Shown piece by piece: positions 17,157 through 24,837 of a DNA stretch of 64,000 bases. Position 1 is the stretch's first letter. The number at the start of each line of letters is the position of its first letter. Under the pieces are notes generated by a model, which was not told the DNA's origin, ran no database searches, and saw nothing but the letters and a program-made list of their open reading frames with translations. A program made the translations under genes and the position numbers. The DNA comes from DAOULT01 sp964646625 (GTDB lineage Bacteria > Chloroflexota > Anaerolineae > CAZYHC01), in NCBI GenBank assembly GCA_964646625.1, contig CAZYHC010000009.1, positions 69,935 through 133,934 of the forward strand. The letters run 5' to 3'.

Positions 17157-18218
17157 ATGGCGGGAAAAGAGCGCATGACTTCCAAAGAAAGAGTGCTGAG
17201 AACTTACCATTTTGAAAAGCCGGACCGCGTCCCCATTGACTTCTGCGCCTGCGAGGAGGTTTACCAGCGTATGCAGGACCACTTCGGCACAGATCAACTG
17301 GGGATGCTGGAAAAGATCCACGTAGATTTCCGCTGGGCGCGTCCGGCCTGGATTGGGCCGGCCCTGGTCAGCGAGGAGGGGATTCCTACCGATTATTTCG
17401 GCATCCCCCGCGCGGGAGTGGGCGATTTCGGTTATCCTCTCCAGCGTCCTCTGGCCCACCTGGAATCGGAAAAGGACCTGGAAGCCCACCCCTGGCCCAC
17501 GGCCGAGATGTGGGATTACGAGGTCTTCGCCGAAGAGTGCGAACGTTTTGAACAGTATGCCGTCTATGGCGGAGGGTGGGCCTGGTTCTTCGAGGCTGCG
17601 GCAGAACTGGTGGGCATGGAAAAGTTCTTCGTGATGCTGTACGACGACCCGGCTCTGGCCTATAAATTGATAACGCGCGTCGCCGATTTCTTTTACGATA
17701 TTTCAAAGCGCATGTACGAGAAGGCCGGCGATAAGGTGGACATCTTTTTCATGGGAGACGACTACGGCACGCAGAGCGGCCCGCTCATCAGCCTGAAGAT
17801 GTGGCGCAAATTCATCAAGCCCCACCTCGCGCGTCTCTACGACCTGGCTAAAGAGTACGACCTGCTCATCATGCAGCATTCCTGCGGGAGCGTGGTCGAG
17901 TTCCTGCCCGATATGATGGAACTGGGGCTGAACATCATCGAGCCGGTGCAGGTGCGCGCCTACGGCATGGACCCCAAAGAACTGGTGAATAAGTTCGGCG
18001 GCAAATTGTGCTTCCACGGTTCGATGGATACCCAGCAGACCCTCCCCTTCGGCACGCCAGAGGATGTGCGCCAGGAGGTTCTGGACCGGATTGCAACCTT
18101 CCGCGAGGTGGGCGGGTTCACCATCTCCCCTACCCAACACCTGTTGCCGGAGATCCCGCTGGAAAACATCCTCACCATGTACGAGACGGCTTACCAGTAC
18201 GGCTGGCTGGAGGAGTAG
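17157..18218 (+). CDS. UroD-family (MtaA/MtbA-like) methyltransferase
   Basis: A 353-aa paralogue of the protein at 6643. The N-terminus (MTSKERVLRTYHFEKPDRVPIDF) and the TIM-barrel pattern match the corrinoid-linked branch of the UroD superfamily. The zinc-ligand pair is H241-S-C243 in MQHSCGSVVEF, followed by INIIEPVQVRAYGMDP. It keeps CFHGSMDTQQTLPFGTPEDV, where methyltransferases bind the corrinoid face. GAAGGAGAAGG precedes the ATG. It has its own promoter and is followed by a sugar-binding protein, repeating the transporter/UroD pairing seen at 5030-7785. Confidence 0.78.
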   Translation: MAGKERMTSKERVLRTYHFEKPDRVPIDFCACEEVYQRMQDHFGTDQLGMLEKIHVDFRWARPAWIGPALVSEEGIPTDYFGIPRAGVGDFGYPLQRPLAHLESEKDLEAHPWPTAEMWDYEVFAEECERFEQYAVYGGGWAWFFEAAAELVGMEKFFVMLYDDPALAYKLITRVADFFYDISKRMYEKAGDKVDIFFMGDDYGTQSGPLISLKMWRKFIKPHLARLYDLAKEYDLLIMQHSCGSVVEFLPDMMELGLNIIEPVQVRAYGMDPKELVNKFGGKLCFHGSMDTQQTLPFGTPEDVRQEVLDRIATFREVGGFTISPTQHLLPEIPLENILTMYETAYQYGWLEE

Positions 18219-18240
18219 CAGAGGTGCCAGGCCCCTGGAG

Positions 18241-18324
18241 GAGAGGAGGTGATGGCTAGCGAGGTAGCAGAAGGGATATAGGCGATGTAAAACGATTGGG
18301 CCTTTGGAGTAGGCCAACTTTTTT
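18241..18324 (+). promoter_or_regulatory. leader with SD-like element and terminator hairpin before 18349
   Basis: GAGAGGAGGTGATG (18241-18254) can start a 9-codon frame ending at TAG. It is followed by a hairpin TTGGGCCT/AGGCCAA (18296-18317) and a run of six T (18319-18324). Only 24 nt, including the true ribosome site, separate the T-run from the gene, so transcripts of 18349 must read through it. Either it ends the 17157 unit imperfectly or it is an attenuator. Confidence 0.45.
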
Positions 18325-18348
18325 AAAGCTATATGAAGGAGGAAAAAG

Positions 18349-19671
18349 ATGTTACGCAAAGTCAGCGTATTTCTATTAGTAGCGCTGTTGCTCTCCATCC
18401 CAATGGGGGGAGCGGGGGCCAGCGGCCCGGCGCAGGACAAGCCCTTCGAGGGCGTGGTCCTCAACGCCTATTTCATCGGCGGCGGCGCATACGAGAAGCT
18501 CTACACCAAAATCCCCGAGTTTGAAGAGGCCACCGGGGCCACAGTGAACGTTGCCGCCAAGCTCAGCCACTTCGAGCTTAACAAGCGCGTCGCCCAGGAG
18601 TTCGCCACCGGCGGCGACATTGACGTGATCAGCACCCACACCACCTTCGCCCCCGGCCAGAAGGCATTCCTGCTCCCTCTCAACGACTACTGCACGGAGG
18701 AAGATTTGGCCGACTTCCAGCCTTCCACCCTCGAAGCCAGCACGGTGGGCGGGGACTTGATCATGCTCCCCCGCCACACCGACGTGCGCATCATGTACTA
18801 CCGCACCGACCTCTTTGAGGACCCCGACGAGCAGGCCGCCTTCCAGGAAAAGTACGGCTACGAGCTTCACCCTCCGACCACCTGGGAAGAGATGCTGGAC
18901 GTGGCCGAATTCTTCACCCGCCCGCCGGGGCTTTACGGCTTCGTCTTCACTGGCGGGGAAGAGCCGCTGGTGGGCACTTTCTACGAGCTTACCATGTCGG
19001 CTGGTGGCAACTTCTTCGATGAGGAAGGGAACGTTATCTTTAATGAGGAGCCGGGCCAGAAGGCTCTGCAACTCCTGGTTGACCTCTATTACAACAAGAA
19101 GACCACCCCGGAAGGCGTGCCCAACTACCGCTGGGACGAGGTAGCCCAAGCCTTCCGCAATGGGCAGATTGCCTTCCACTTCGACTGGCCGGGCTGGTAC
19201 GGCCTGACCAAAGACCCCGAAGAGTCGAAGGTGGCCGATAAGTTCGGGTTGGCCCCCTACCCGGTTGGGCCGGCCGGGTACGCCAAAATCTGGGGCGCGA
19301 GCCACGGGTTCGCCGTGGCTAAAGCGACCAAGAACCCGGAGGCCGCCGCCGAACTGGTCAAGTTCCTGACGAGCGCGGACAACCTGTACTTTGAGGCCGT
19401 GGAGGGCGGCTTCCTGCCCACCAGCGTCTCCGCCTTCGCCAAAATTATAGAAGATGCCGCAGGGACGGGCGACCCGCTGGACCTGAGGCGCCTGGAGCTT
19501 CTGGAAGAGGAACTGGCCGGGTTCGTCCCCCCGCCCAAGATCGCTGAGTACCAGGAAGTGGTCAGCGCCATGTGGCCCGAGCTTCAGAAGTCCCTGGTGG
19601 AGGGCCGCGACGTTAAAGAAACGCTGGACATCACCGCCGAGAAGGTGCAAAAGATCGTCTCGCCTGAGTAA
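18349..19671 (+). CDS. extracellular sugar-binding protein, SBP_bac_1 family
   Basis: A 440-aa substrate-binding protein with a signal peptide (residues 1-25, ending GAGASGP). It shares FEGVVLNAYFIGGGAYEKLY with CUT1 binding proteins. ISTHTTFAPGQKAFLLPLND (residues 86-105) and the RHTDVRIMYYRTDLFEDP segment form the hinge and sugar-facing lobe. It ends EKVQKIVSPE. AAGGAGGAAAAAG precedes the ATG. It most likely feeds the permease pair at 20447/21362, from which it is separated by a terminator and two small TA-like genes. Confidence 0.88.
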   Translation: MLRKVSVFLLVALLLSIPMGGAGASGPAQDKPFEGVVLNAYFIGGGAYEKLYTKIPEFEEATGATVNVAAKLSHFELNKRVAQEFATGGDIDVISTHTTFAPGQKAFLLPLNDYCTEEDLADFQPSTLEASTVGGDLIMLPRHTDVRIMYYRTDLFEDPDEQAAFQEKYGYELHPPTTWEEMLDVAEFFTRPPGLYGFVFTGGEEPLVGTFYELTMSAGGNFFDEEGNVIFNEEPGQKALQLLVDLYYNKKTTPEGVPNYRWDEVAQAFRNGQIAFHFDWPGWYGLTKDPEESKVADKFGLAPYPVGPAGYAKIWGASHGFAVAKATKNPEAAAELVKFLTSADNLYFEAVEGGFLPTSVSAFAKIIEDAAGTGDPLDLRRLELLEEELAGFVPPPKIAEYQEVVSAMWPELQKSLVEGRDVKETLDITAEKVQKIVSPE

Positions 19672-19698
19672 AAATAGTAGGGTTTGAGAAGCCAAAAG

Positions 19699-19734
19699 GG
19701 GGGACGGTTTCGCCGTGAGGGGACCGTCCCTCCC
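19699..19734 (+). terminator. terminator hairpin after 18349
   Basis: GGGACGGT pairs with ACCGTCCC (8 bp, extendable to GGGGGACGGT/ACCGTCCCTCC), loop of 14 nt. No long T-tract is present. Confidence 0.5.
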
Positions 19735-19769
19735 ATGAGCCTCTTCTTGGTATATAATAAGGGTGGTCA

Positions 19770-20117
19770 ATGAGGGACGAACACCCAGGTGAGCTTGGAT
19801 TAGATGTGGAGGCTTTGCGCCGTCAAGTTGCCGATGGCAATTTTGCGCTCAGACCCCATGCTATGCAACACGCCGTTAAAGAAGGCTTTGGCAAGGAGGA
19901 TGTAGCTCAAGTTATCTTAAATGGCGTGGTTGTTGAAACATATCCAGAACGCAAGCGGTGCCTATTATATACTGATGTGATAATTGAAGGAGTCAAAATG
20001 CCTCTACACGTTGTCTGTGAACACCGCTTGCCGGGCGAGCCGGTAAATGTGGTAACAGCCTACGTGCCATCCAGGGAAGAGTGGATAACTCCTACTTTGA
20101 GAAAGATCAGGAAATGA
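19770..20117 (+). CDS. DUF4258 family protein (probable toxin component)
   Basis: A 115-aa protein with the DUF4258 pattern: FALRPHAMQHAVKEGFGKEDV (residues 28-48), VETYPERKRCLLYTDV, and PLHVVCEHRLPGEPVNVVTAYVP. These compact alpha/beta proteins are usually paired with a YgiT-type zinc-finger partner in putative toxin-antitoxin modules, as here. A TATAAT sits at 19753-19758, close to the ATG, without a clear -35 box. Its stop overlaps the next ATG by 4 bp (ATGA). The toxic activity is inferred from the family only. Confidence 0.72.
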   Translation: MRDEHPGELGLDVEALRRQVADGNFALRPHAMQHAVKEGFGKEDVAQVILNGVVVETYPERKRCLLYTDVIIEGVKMPLHVVCEHRLPGEPVNVVTAYVPSREEWITPTLRKIRK

Positions 20118-20413
20118 AAGGATTAATTACTGTTTGTTCTAAATGTGGGCATAAAACAGAGCTTCGTGAAATCAGCATCGAGTTTGAGCGGAAGGGGGTG
20201 CGCGCTGTTATGTCTGGCATTCCGGCTATGGTATGCCCTCACTGTGGCGAAGAGTATGTGCCAGCCGATATTGCTGGCGACGTTATTGAAACTGTGACCC
20301 GGACTATTGACGAAACCGAAGGGATGCTTAAGAGGACAGAGACACATCGCCAGGAGTTGGTTCCGGAGAACCAAAGCGCCTCCAAAGAACGCCTTAAACT
20401 GGCGCTGGACTAG
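20114..20413 (+). CDS. YgiT-type zinc finger antitoxin-like protein
   Basis: A 99-aa protein with two CxxC pairs, CSKCG (residues 8-12) and CPHCGEEY (40-47), joined by a strand-rich linker containing GIPAMVCPHCGEEYVP. This is the YgiT/MqsA N-terminal zinc-ribbon signature. The C-terminal half is helical and charged, but no MqsA-type HTH is obvious. It is translationally coupled to the DUF4258 gene, so the two likely form a TA-like pair. It separates a binding protein from its permeases. Confidence 0.75.
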   Translation: MKGLITVCSKCGHKTELREISIEFERKGVRAVMSGIPAMVCPHCGEEYVPADIAGDVIETVTRTIDETEGMLKRTETHRQELVPENQSASKERLKLALD

Positions 20414-20446
20414 CCGGATATAATACAACTAGGAGCGAGAGCCACA

Positions 20447-21358
20447 ATGATTGCTTCCAATGTTCGTCCGCGGCCCCAAGTCCCCTTCTTGGAGCGTTAT
20501 TTCCCCTTCGTGCTGATTTTGCCCAGCGTGGTGGGGACGCTCATCCTGATCATTTTCCCCCTGCTCTATTCCCTATATATCAGCTTCACCTCGTTCCACC
20601 TGCTCAAGCCTGGCAGCAACCTCTGGGTGGGGCTGAGAAATTACGGGGAAATCTTCCAGAACCCTACTTTCTGGACGGCCCTGAAGAATTCCATCCTCTT
20701 CACCTTTGTGGTGGTGAATTCAGAACTTATCCTGGGCCTGGTCATCGCCCTATTGCTCAGCCGGGCCATCGGCGGGCAGGGCCTGTTGCGCGCCCTGTTC
20801 ATGGTGCCCATGATGCTCCCGCCGGTGCTGGTGGGGCTGCAATTCCGCTGGTTTTTCAACGACCAGTTCGGCCTGCTCAACAACATCCTGCTCACGCTGG
20901 GGGTCATGAACCGCCCCATCGGGTGGCTGGTGAGGCCGCACCTGGCCATGCCCTCGGTGATGGTGGCCGACATATGGCAGAACACCCCGTTCATGGTCAT
21001 CGTCATTTTGGCCGGGCTGCTTTCTTTGCCCCTCGAGCCTTTCGAAGCGGCCACGGTGGACGGGGCCAACGCCTGGCAGCGGTTTCGCTACCTGACGTTG
21101 CCCATGCTCCAGCCGCTCATCCTGATCGCCCTGACCATTCGCTCCCTGGATGCCGGGCGGCGGGCCTTCGACCTCATCCTGCTCATGACCGGCGGCGGTC
21201 CGGCCAACATTACCGAGGTGCTGGGCACTTACACCTTCCGCCGGGCCATCATTGACTCGCAATTCGCCTACGGCGCGGCCCTCTCGTATATTGACATGCT
21301 CATCGCCATAGCTTTCGCCATCTATCTTTCCCGCCAGCTTTTCAAGGCCAGGGGGTGA
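20447..21358 (+). CDS. sugar ABC transporter permease (MalF/UgpA type)
   Basis: A 303-aa inner-membrane subunit. The N-terminal helix ERYFPFVLILPSVVGTLILI and the second helix IIFPLLYSLYISFTSF are typical. The EAA loop reads EPFEAATVDGANAWQRF followed by RYLTLPML near residue 205. The end (YLSRQLFKARG) is standard. GGAGCGAGAGCC precedes the ATG. It is followed 3 bp later by the partner permease, so they form one operon with the binding protein at 18349. Confidence 0.9.
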   Translation: MIASNVRPRPQVPFLERYFPFVLILPSVVGTLILIIFPLLYSLYISFTSFHLLKPGSNLWVGLRNYGEIFQNPTFWTALKNSILFTFVVVNSELILGLVIALLLSRAIGGQGLLRALFMVPMMLPPVLVGLQFRWFFNDQFGLLNNILLTLGVMNRPIGWLVRPHLAMPSVMVADIWQNTPFMVIVILAGLLSLPLEPFEAATVDGANAWQRFRYLTLPMLQPLILIALTIRSLDAGRRAFDLILLMTGGGPANITEVLGTYTFRRAIIDSQFAYGAALSYIDMLIAIAFAIYLSRQLFKARG

Positions 21359-21361
21359 GCG

Positions 21362-22216
21362 ATGGGCTATAGGCAGAGGGAGCAAATGGTTACGGCACTG
21401 TGCACCATCGCCGTGATAATCATCCTCGTCATTTTCATCGTGCCTACCTTCTGGATGGTGCAGACTTCGTTTCGAGTGGGCAAGGAGATTAATTCCTTCC
21501 CGCCGGTGTGGTGGCCGCAGCAACTCACTTTAAGCTCCTACACCAAGCTCTTCGGCGGGAGCCATGAGGAATCCACCATCGCTTTCGGGGATTATTTCCG
21601 CAACTCCATGGTAGCCACGGTGGTCAGTTGCGCCGTGGCCTTGACTTTGGGGACCATGGCAGGTTACGCTTTCGCCCGCCATGAATTCAAGGGGAAACGC
21701 CAGCTCTTCCTGGGCATTATCCTGATGCGGGCCATCCCCGGCCTGGCTTTGGGGATGCCCCTGCTGGTGATGTTCAAGTGGGTAGGGCTGGTGAACAACA
21801 TCTGGGGATTGATTTTGGTCTACACTATGGTCAACGCCCCTTTCATCACCTGGCTGATGGAAGGCTTCTTCAAGGACATCCCGCACGACCTGGCCGAGGC
21901 AGCCCTGATAGACGGCTGTTCCCGCTTACAGGCGCTCCTGAAAGTTGATTTGCCTTTAGCCGCGCCGGGGGTGGCAGCCAGCACCATCTTCGCCTTCCTG
22001 CTGAGCTGGAACGAGTTCGCCATCGCGTTGATTCTGACCCGTACCCCGGCCTCGCGCACCCTGCCGGTGGGGCTGTTCGATTTTATGGGGGAATTTTTCA
22101 TCGATTGGGGAGGGATGAGCGCGGCAGGGACGATTATCCTCATCCCTGTGGTGATTCTCACCTTCCTGGTGCAGCGGTGGATTGCACGCGGGCTGACCTT
22201 CGGGGCTTTGAAATAA
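21362..22216 (+). CDS. sugar ABC transporter permease (MalG/UgpE type)
   Basis: A 284-aa partner of the 20447 permease. First helix IAVIIILVIFIVPTFWMVQTS. The EAA loop is DLAEAALIDGCSRLQALLKV near residue 185. The C-terminus GLTFGALK is the family end. No ATPase gene follows. Operon direction turns after this gene, and minus-strand DUF genes converge on it. Confidence 0.9.
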   Translation: MGYRQREQMVTALCTIAVIIILVIFIVPTFWMVQTSFRVGKEINSFPPVWWPQQLTLSSYTKLFGGSHEESTIAFGDYFRNSMVATVVSCAVALTLGTMAGYAFARHEFKGKRQLFLGIILMRAIPGLALGMPLLVMFKWVGLVNNIWGLILVYTMVNAPFITWLMEGFFKDIPHDLAEAALIDGCSRLQALLKVDLPLAAPGVAASTIFAFLLSWNEFAIALILTRTPASRTLPVGLFDFMGEFFIDWGGMSAAGTIILIPVVILTFLVQRWIARGLTFGALK

Positions 22217-22247
22217 TCATTCGCAACCTTGCTATGCAATGCTGAAT

Positions 22248-22535
22248 TTAGGTAGACTGCCAGTCCGCACCAGCCATCAGGTTAGCGATTGATATATCTT
22301 CGTCAAGCTCGGGCCAATGCAAACTGATGCCTCCTCCAGCAATTTCATATTTCTCCCGTTGTTCAGGCTTTGCTTCGTGCAACAACGGAAACCATATTAT
22401 TGGCACACTGATAATGCGTCCGTCTATCAGGTGAACCTGTAACATATCATTATCAAATTGCACCGATTTTGCCAGTGCGGTGGTGGGTACATAAGCCCGT
22501 CGAATTTTTGGTTTCGTTTTAACCGAAGTGTTCAT
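22248..22535 (-). CDS. DUF2442 family protein
   Basis: A 95-aa protein whose core SVQFDNDMLQVHLIDGRIISVPIIWFPLL (residues 24-52) followed by ISLHWPELDEDISIANLMAG is the DUF2442 signature. The family is typically encoded with DUF4160, and the pair is regarded as TA-like. Its start lies 16 bp inside the end of the upstream DUF4160 remnant. The region is AT-richer than the transporter genes nearby. The function is unknown. Confidence 0.82.
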   Translation of the reverse strand: MNTSVKTKPKIRRAYVPTTALAKSVQFDNDMLQVHLIDGRIISVPIIWFPLLHEAKPEQREKYEIAGGGISLHWPELDEDISIANLMAGADWQST

Positions 22536-22632
22536 TCCACGCCTCTATCAACTGGGTTTGATGTTGTCTGATGATTGTTTCGTTGCTGAAGAAGTAGAAG
22601 CGGTAACGACCCACACGAAGTATAGTTGGCAT
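22519..22632 (-). pseudogene. DUF4160 gene with internal deletion
   Basis: From MPTILRVGRYRFYFFSNE the frame jumps directly to the normal C-terminus QTQLIEAWNEHFG. Intact DUF4160 proteins are about 75-85 aa and carry a central histidine-rich ...HVH... segment, which is missing here, leaving 37 aa. The frame is preserved, so the deletion is in-frame or a short product is kept. It is upstream partner of the DUF2442 gene (16-bp overlap). Confidence 0.65.
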
Positions 22633-22815
22633 GGGTTCCTTAACCTTTGGATGAAGCCCGTGAACACAAGACTCCATTGCTAGCCCGCAGCGTAAGGGCA
22701 TTGGCTGCAACCTGTATTAGGTAGGCTTTTGCAACGAGCAGGCTAACTCGTTTGTTAGCTTTGGCTGGAGTTATGTCTGGATTTCGGTTTTGGCTACCTG
22801 CATTCTCCAAACCGT

Positions 22816-23448
22816 TTATCCTAAAAGTTCTTTGACCAGATCGACGGCGCTGGCCGCATCCGGGGCATAGCCATCGGCCCCAATCTCCCGGGCGTAGCGT
22901 TCGGTTACGGGCGCCCCGCCGACGATGACTTTGATCTGGTCGCGCAAGCCCGCTTCCTGGACGGCTTCGATGGTCTTTTGCATGGCGGGCATGGTGGTGG
23001 TCAATAGAGCGGACATGCCCACCAGTTGGGGCTTATGCTCCTTGACGGCCTGGACGAAGGCGTCGGGTTGAACGTCCGTGCCCATGTCCACCACGGCCAG
23101 GCCCGCCCCTTCCATCATCATGCTCACCAGGTTCTTGCCGATGTCGTGGAGGTCGCCCTGGACGGTGCCCAGCACTATCGTGCCCAGGGGTTCCAGGTCG
23201 CTCTCCGTGAGCAGGGGTTTGAGCACGTCCATGCCGGCGTGCATGGCGCGGGCGGCGATGAGCACTTCGGGCACGTAGAATTCATTGGCTTTGAAGCGTC
23301 GTCCCACCTCCGCCATGCCCACGATGAGAGCCTGCTGGATGATGGTCTGGGGGCCTGTGCCTGCGGCCAGAGCCTCTTGGGTGAGCTTTTTCACCTCTGG
23401 GGCATTGCCTGTGATAAGCGCCTCCGTTATCTTGTTTAAATCGGCCAT
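22816..23448 (-). CDS. methyltransferase corrinoid-binding protein (MtaC/MtbC-like)
   Basis: A 210-aa carrier of a methylated corrinoid. Residues 1-85 form the helical cap domain (TEALITGNAPEVKKLTQEAL). The Rossmann-like cobalamin domain begins with GTVQGDLHDIGKNLV near residue 94-108, the D-x-H-x-x-G motif whose His is the lower cobalt ligand. AGLAVVDMGTDV and KVIVGGAPVTERYAREIGADGYA follow. A strong promoter (23497-23525) and AAGGAGGAGG precede the ATG. It is a single gene and would shuttle methyl groups with the UroD-family enzymes at 6643 and 17157. Confidence 0.92.
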   Translation of the reverse strand: MADLNKITEALITGNAPEVKKLTQEALAAGTGPQTIIQQALIVGMAEVGRRFKANEFYVPEVLIAARAMHAGMDVLKPLLTESDLEPLGTIVLGTVQGDLHDIGKNLVSMMMEGAGLAVVDMGTDVQPDAFVQAVKEHKPQLVGMSALLTTTMPAMQKTIEAVQEAGLRDQIKVIVGGAPVTERYAREIGADGYAPDAASAVDLVKELLG

Positions 23449-23496
23449 GAGAACCTCCTCCTTCAGAGTTGATTTAAAAGCAGAAAGACGAAAGGG

Positions 23497-23525
23497 ATTA
23501 TAATTTGTAGCTCCCGTTTTGTCAA
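23497..23525 (-). promoter_or_regulatory. sigma70-like promoter of the corrinoid protein gene
   Basis: On the minus strand TTGACA (23520-23525), spacer 17 nt, TATAAT (23497-23502): a perfect consensus. It suggests strong expression. Confidence 0.75.
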
Positions 23526-23540
23526 GTTTGAGTGAGGTGT

Positions 23541-24800
23541 TCAGATGTCGGCTTGCGCCTGGCTCTCCCGCTCCAGGCGGCGCTGAGCGCGCTTGTCTGG
23601 CAGCAGCGGGATGAAGAACAGGCCCAACAGGGGGACGATCGCGCTGGCGGTGAAGGCCAGGCGCAGCCCGAAAAGATCGCCCAACGCCCCCAGCGCCACC
23701 ACCGCCCCCGAGCGGATGATAAAGTTCAGGGACATGTAAACGCCGTTAGCCATCGCCCGGTTCTCAGGAACGCTCTCCTGCACCAGGGCCATGGTGACCG
23801 GGCCGACGGACAGCAAAGTAAAACCCAGCGCCAGCAAGACGGGAAACTGAACCCAGCCCTGAACCGCCATAAATACGAACATGAAGAGCGGCGTGCTCAG
23901 CATGGAGATAAAGAGAACCACCCGGCGGCCCAGCCGGTCGCTCATCGAGCCGCCCACCAATGCGCCCACCATCCCCGCCACTTCCAACACTGAGAGGGAG
24001 ACGCCAGCAAGCCAGAGATCAGCGCCTTCTTCGCTCATGAAGGTGGGCAGATAGATGGTCAGGGCCGCCGACATGAAAGAGCGGGCGGCCGTAATGCCCA
24101 CCAGCGGGGCAATAAGCGGCCCCATTTTCCGCAACGCCTGCCGCCAGGGGACGGCTTGATGGGCGTTGGGCGGCCGGCCCGGCACGTCTCTGAGCCGTAT
24201 GTAGAGGAGGGCTGAGATCAACAGGCCGGCGATCATCAGCCAGGGCGTGCCCTCCAGGCCCAGGAGCTTGACGGTGCTGACGACCACGATCGGCCCCAGG
24301 ACGCGGCCCAACTCGCCGCCGACCATCCAAAGGCCCATGCCCCGGCCCAGACTCCGCCCCGACAGGTTGCCGGCTATCACCGGCACCACGGCGTGAAACC
24401 CGGCTGAACTGACGCCGGTCGCCATCAGGAACAGGGCCAGCACAGCGTAGCTCGGCGCCACCCCCAGCAAGCTCATCATCACAGCAGTTACTACGGGCCC
24501 CAGGATGACAAAGTAGCGCAGGTTAACGCGGTCGCCCAGGTGGCCGAAGAAAGGCTGTAAGAGCGATGGCCCCTGCATGAAAACGGTCAGCAGCCCGGCC
24601 TCGGTCTTGGATAAAGACAGATTCTCGATGAAGACGGGCAGGAGTGGGGCCAGGAAAGCGGCGTAGGTATCGTGCACCGCGTGCCCGGCGGCCACAGTGA
24701 GCACGCGGCTCGTTTGGAATCGTCCAGTTTCGGCGGCCTGAGCCGCAGACATAGCCTGGACTTTCGAGGTGCTGTTAATGTGTTCGCTCATAGTGGGCAT
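23541..24800 (-). CDS. MFS transporter
   Basis: A 419-aa protein with 12 predicted membrane helices. The N-terminal half contains GHAVHDTYAAFLAPLLPVF and the loop FFGHLGDRVNLR, matching the MFS G-x-x-x-D-R motif. The second half repeats it as GGSMSDRLGRRVVLFIS. The pattern resembles fosmidomycin-resistance (Fsr)-type exporters. It lies downstream of the corrinoid protein's promoter but has its own orientation unit. Substrate unknown; drug or metabolite export is inferred from the family. Confidence 0.85.
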   Translation of the reverse strand: MPTMSEHINSTSKVQAMSAAQAAETGRFQTSRVLTVAAGHAVHDTYAAFLAPLLPVFIENLSLSKTEAGLLTVFMQGPSLLQPFFGHLGDRVNLRYFVILGPVVTAVMMSLLGVAPSYAVLALFLMATGVSSAGFHAVVPVIAGNLSGRSLGRGMGLWMVGGELGRVLGPIVVVSTVKLLGLEGTPWLMIAGLLISALLYIRLRDVPGRPPNAHQAVPWRQALRKMGPLIAPLVGITAARSFMSAALTIYLPTFMSEEGADLWLAGVSLSVLEVAGMVGALVGGSMSDRLGRRVVLFISMLSTPLFMFVFMAVQGWVQFPVLLALGFTLLSVGPVTMALVQESVPENRAMANGVYMSLNFIIRSGAVVALGALGDLFGLRLAFTASAIVPLLGLFFIPLLPDKRAQRRLERESQAQADI

Positions 24801-24837
24801 GATGACCTCTCGTGTAGTGGTCTGACGGGCTCCGATT

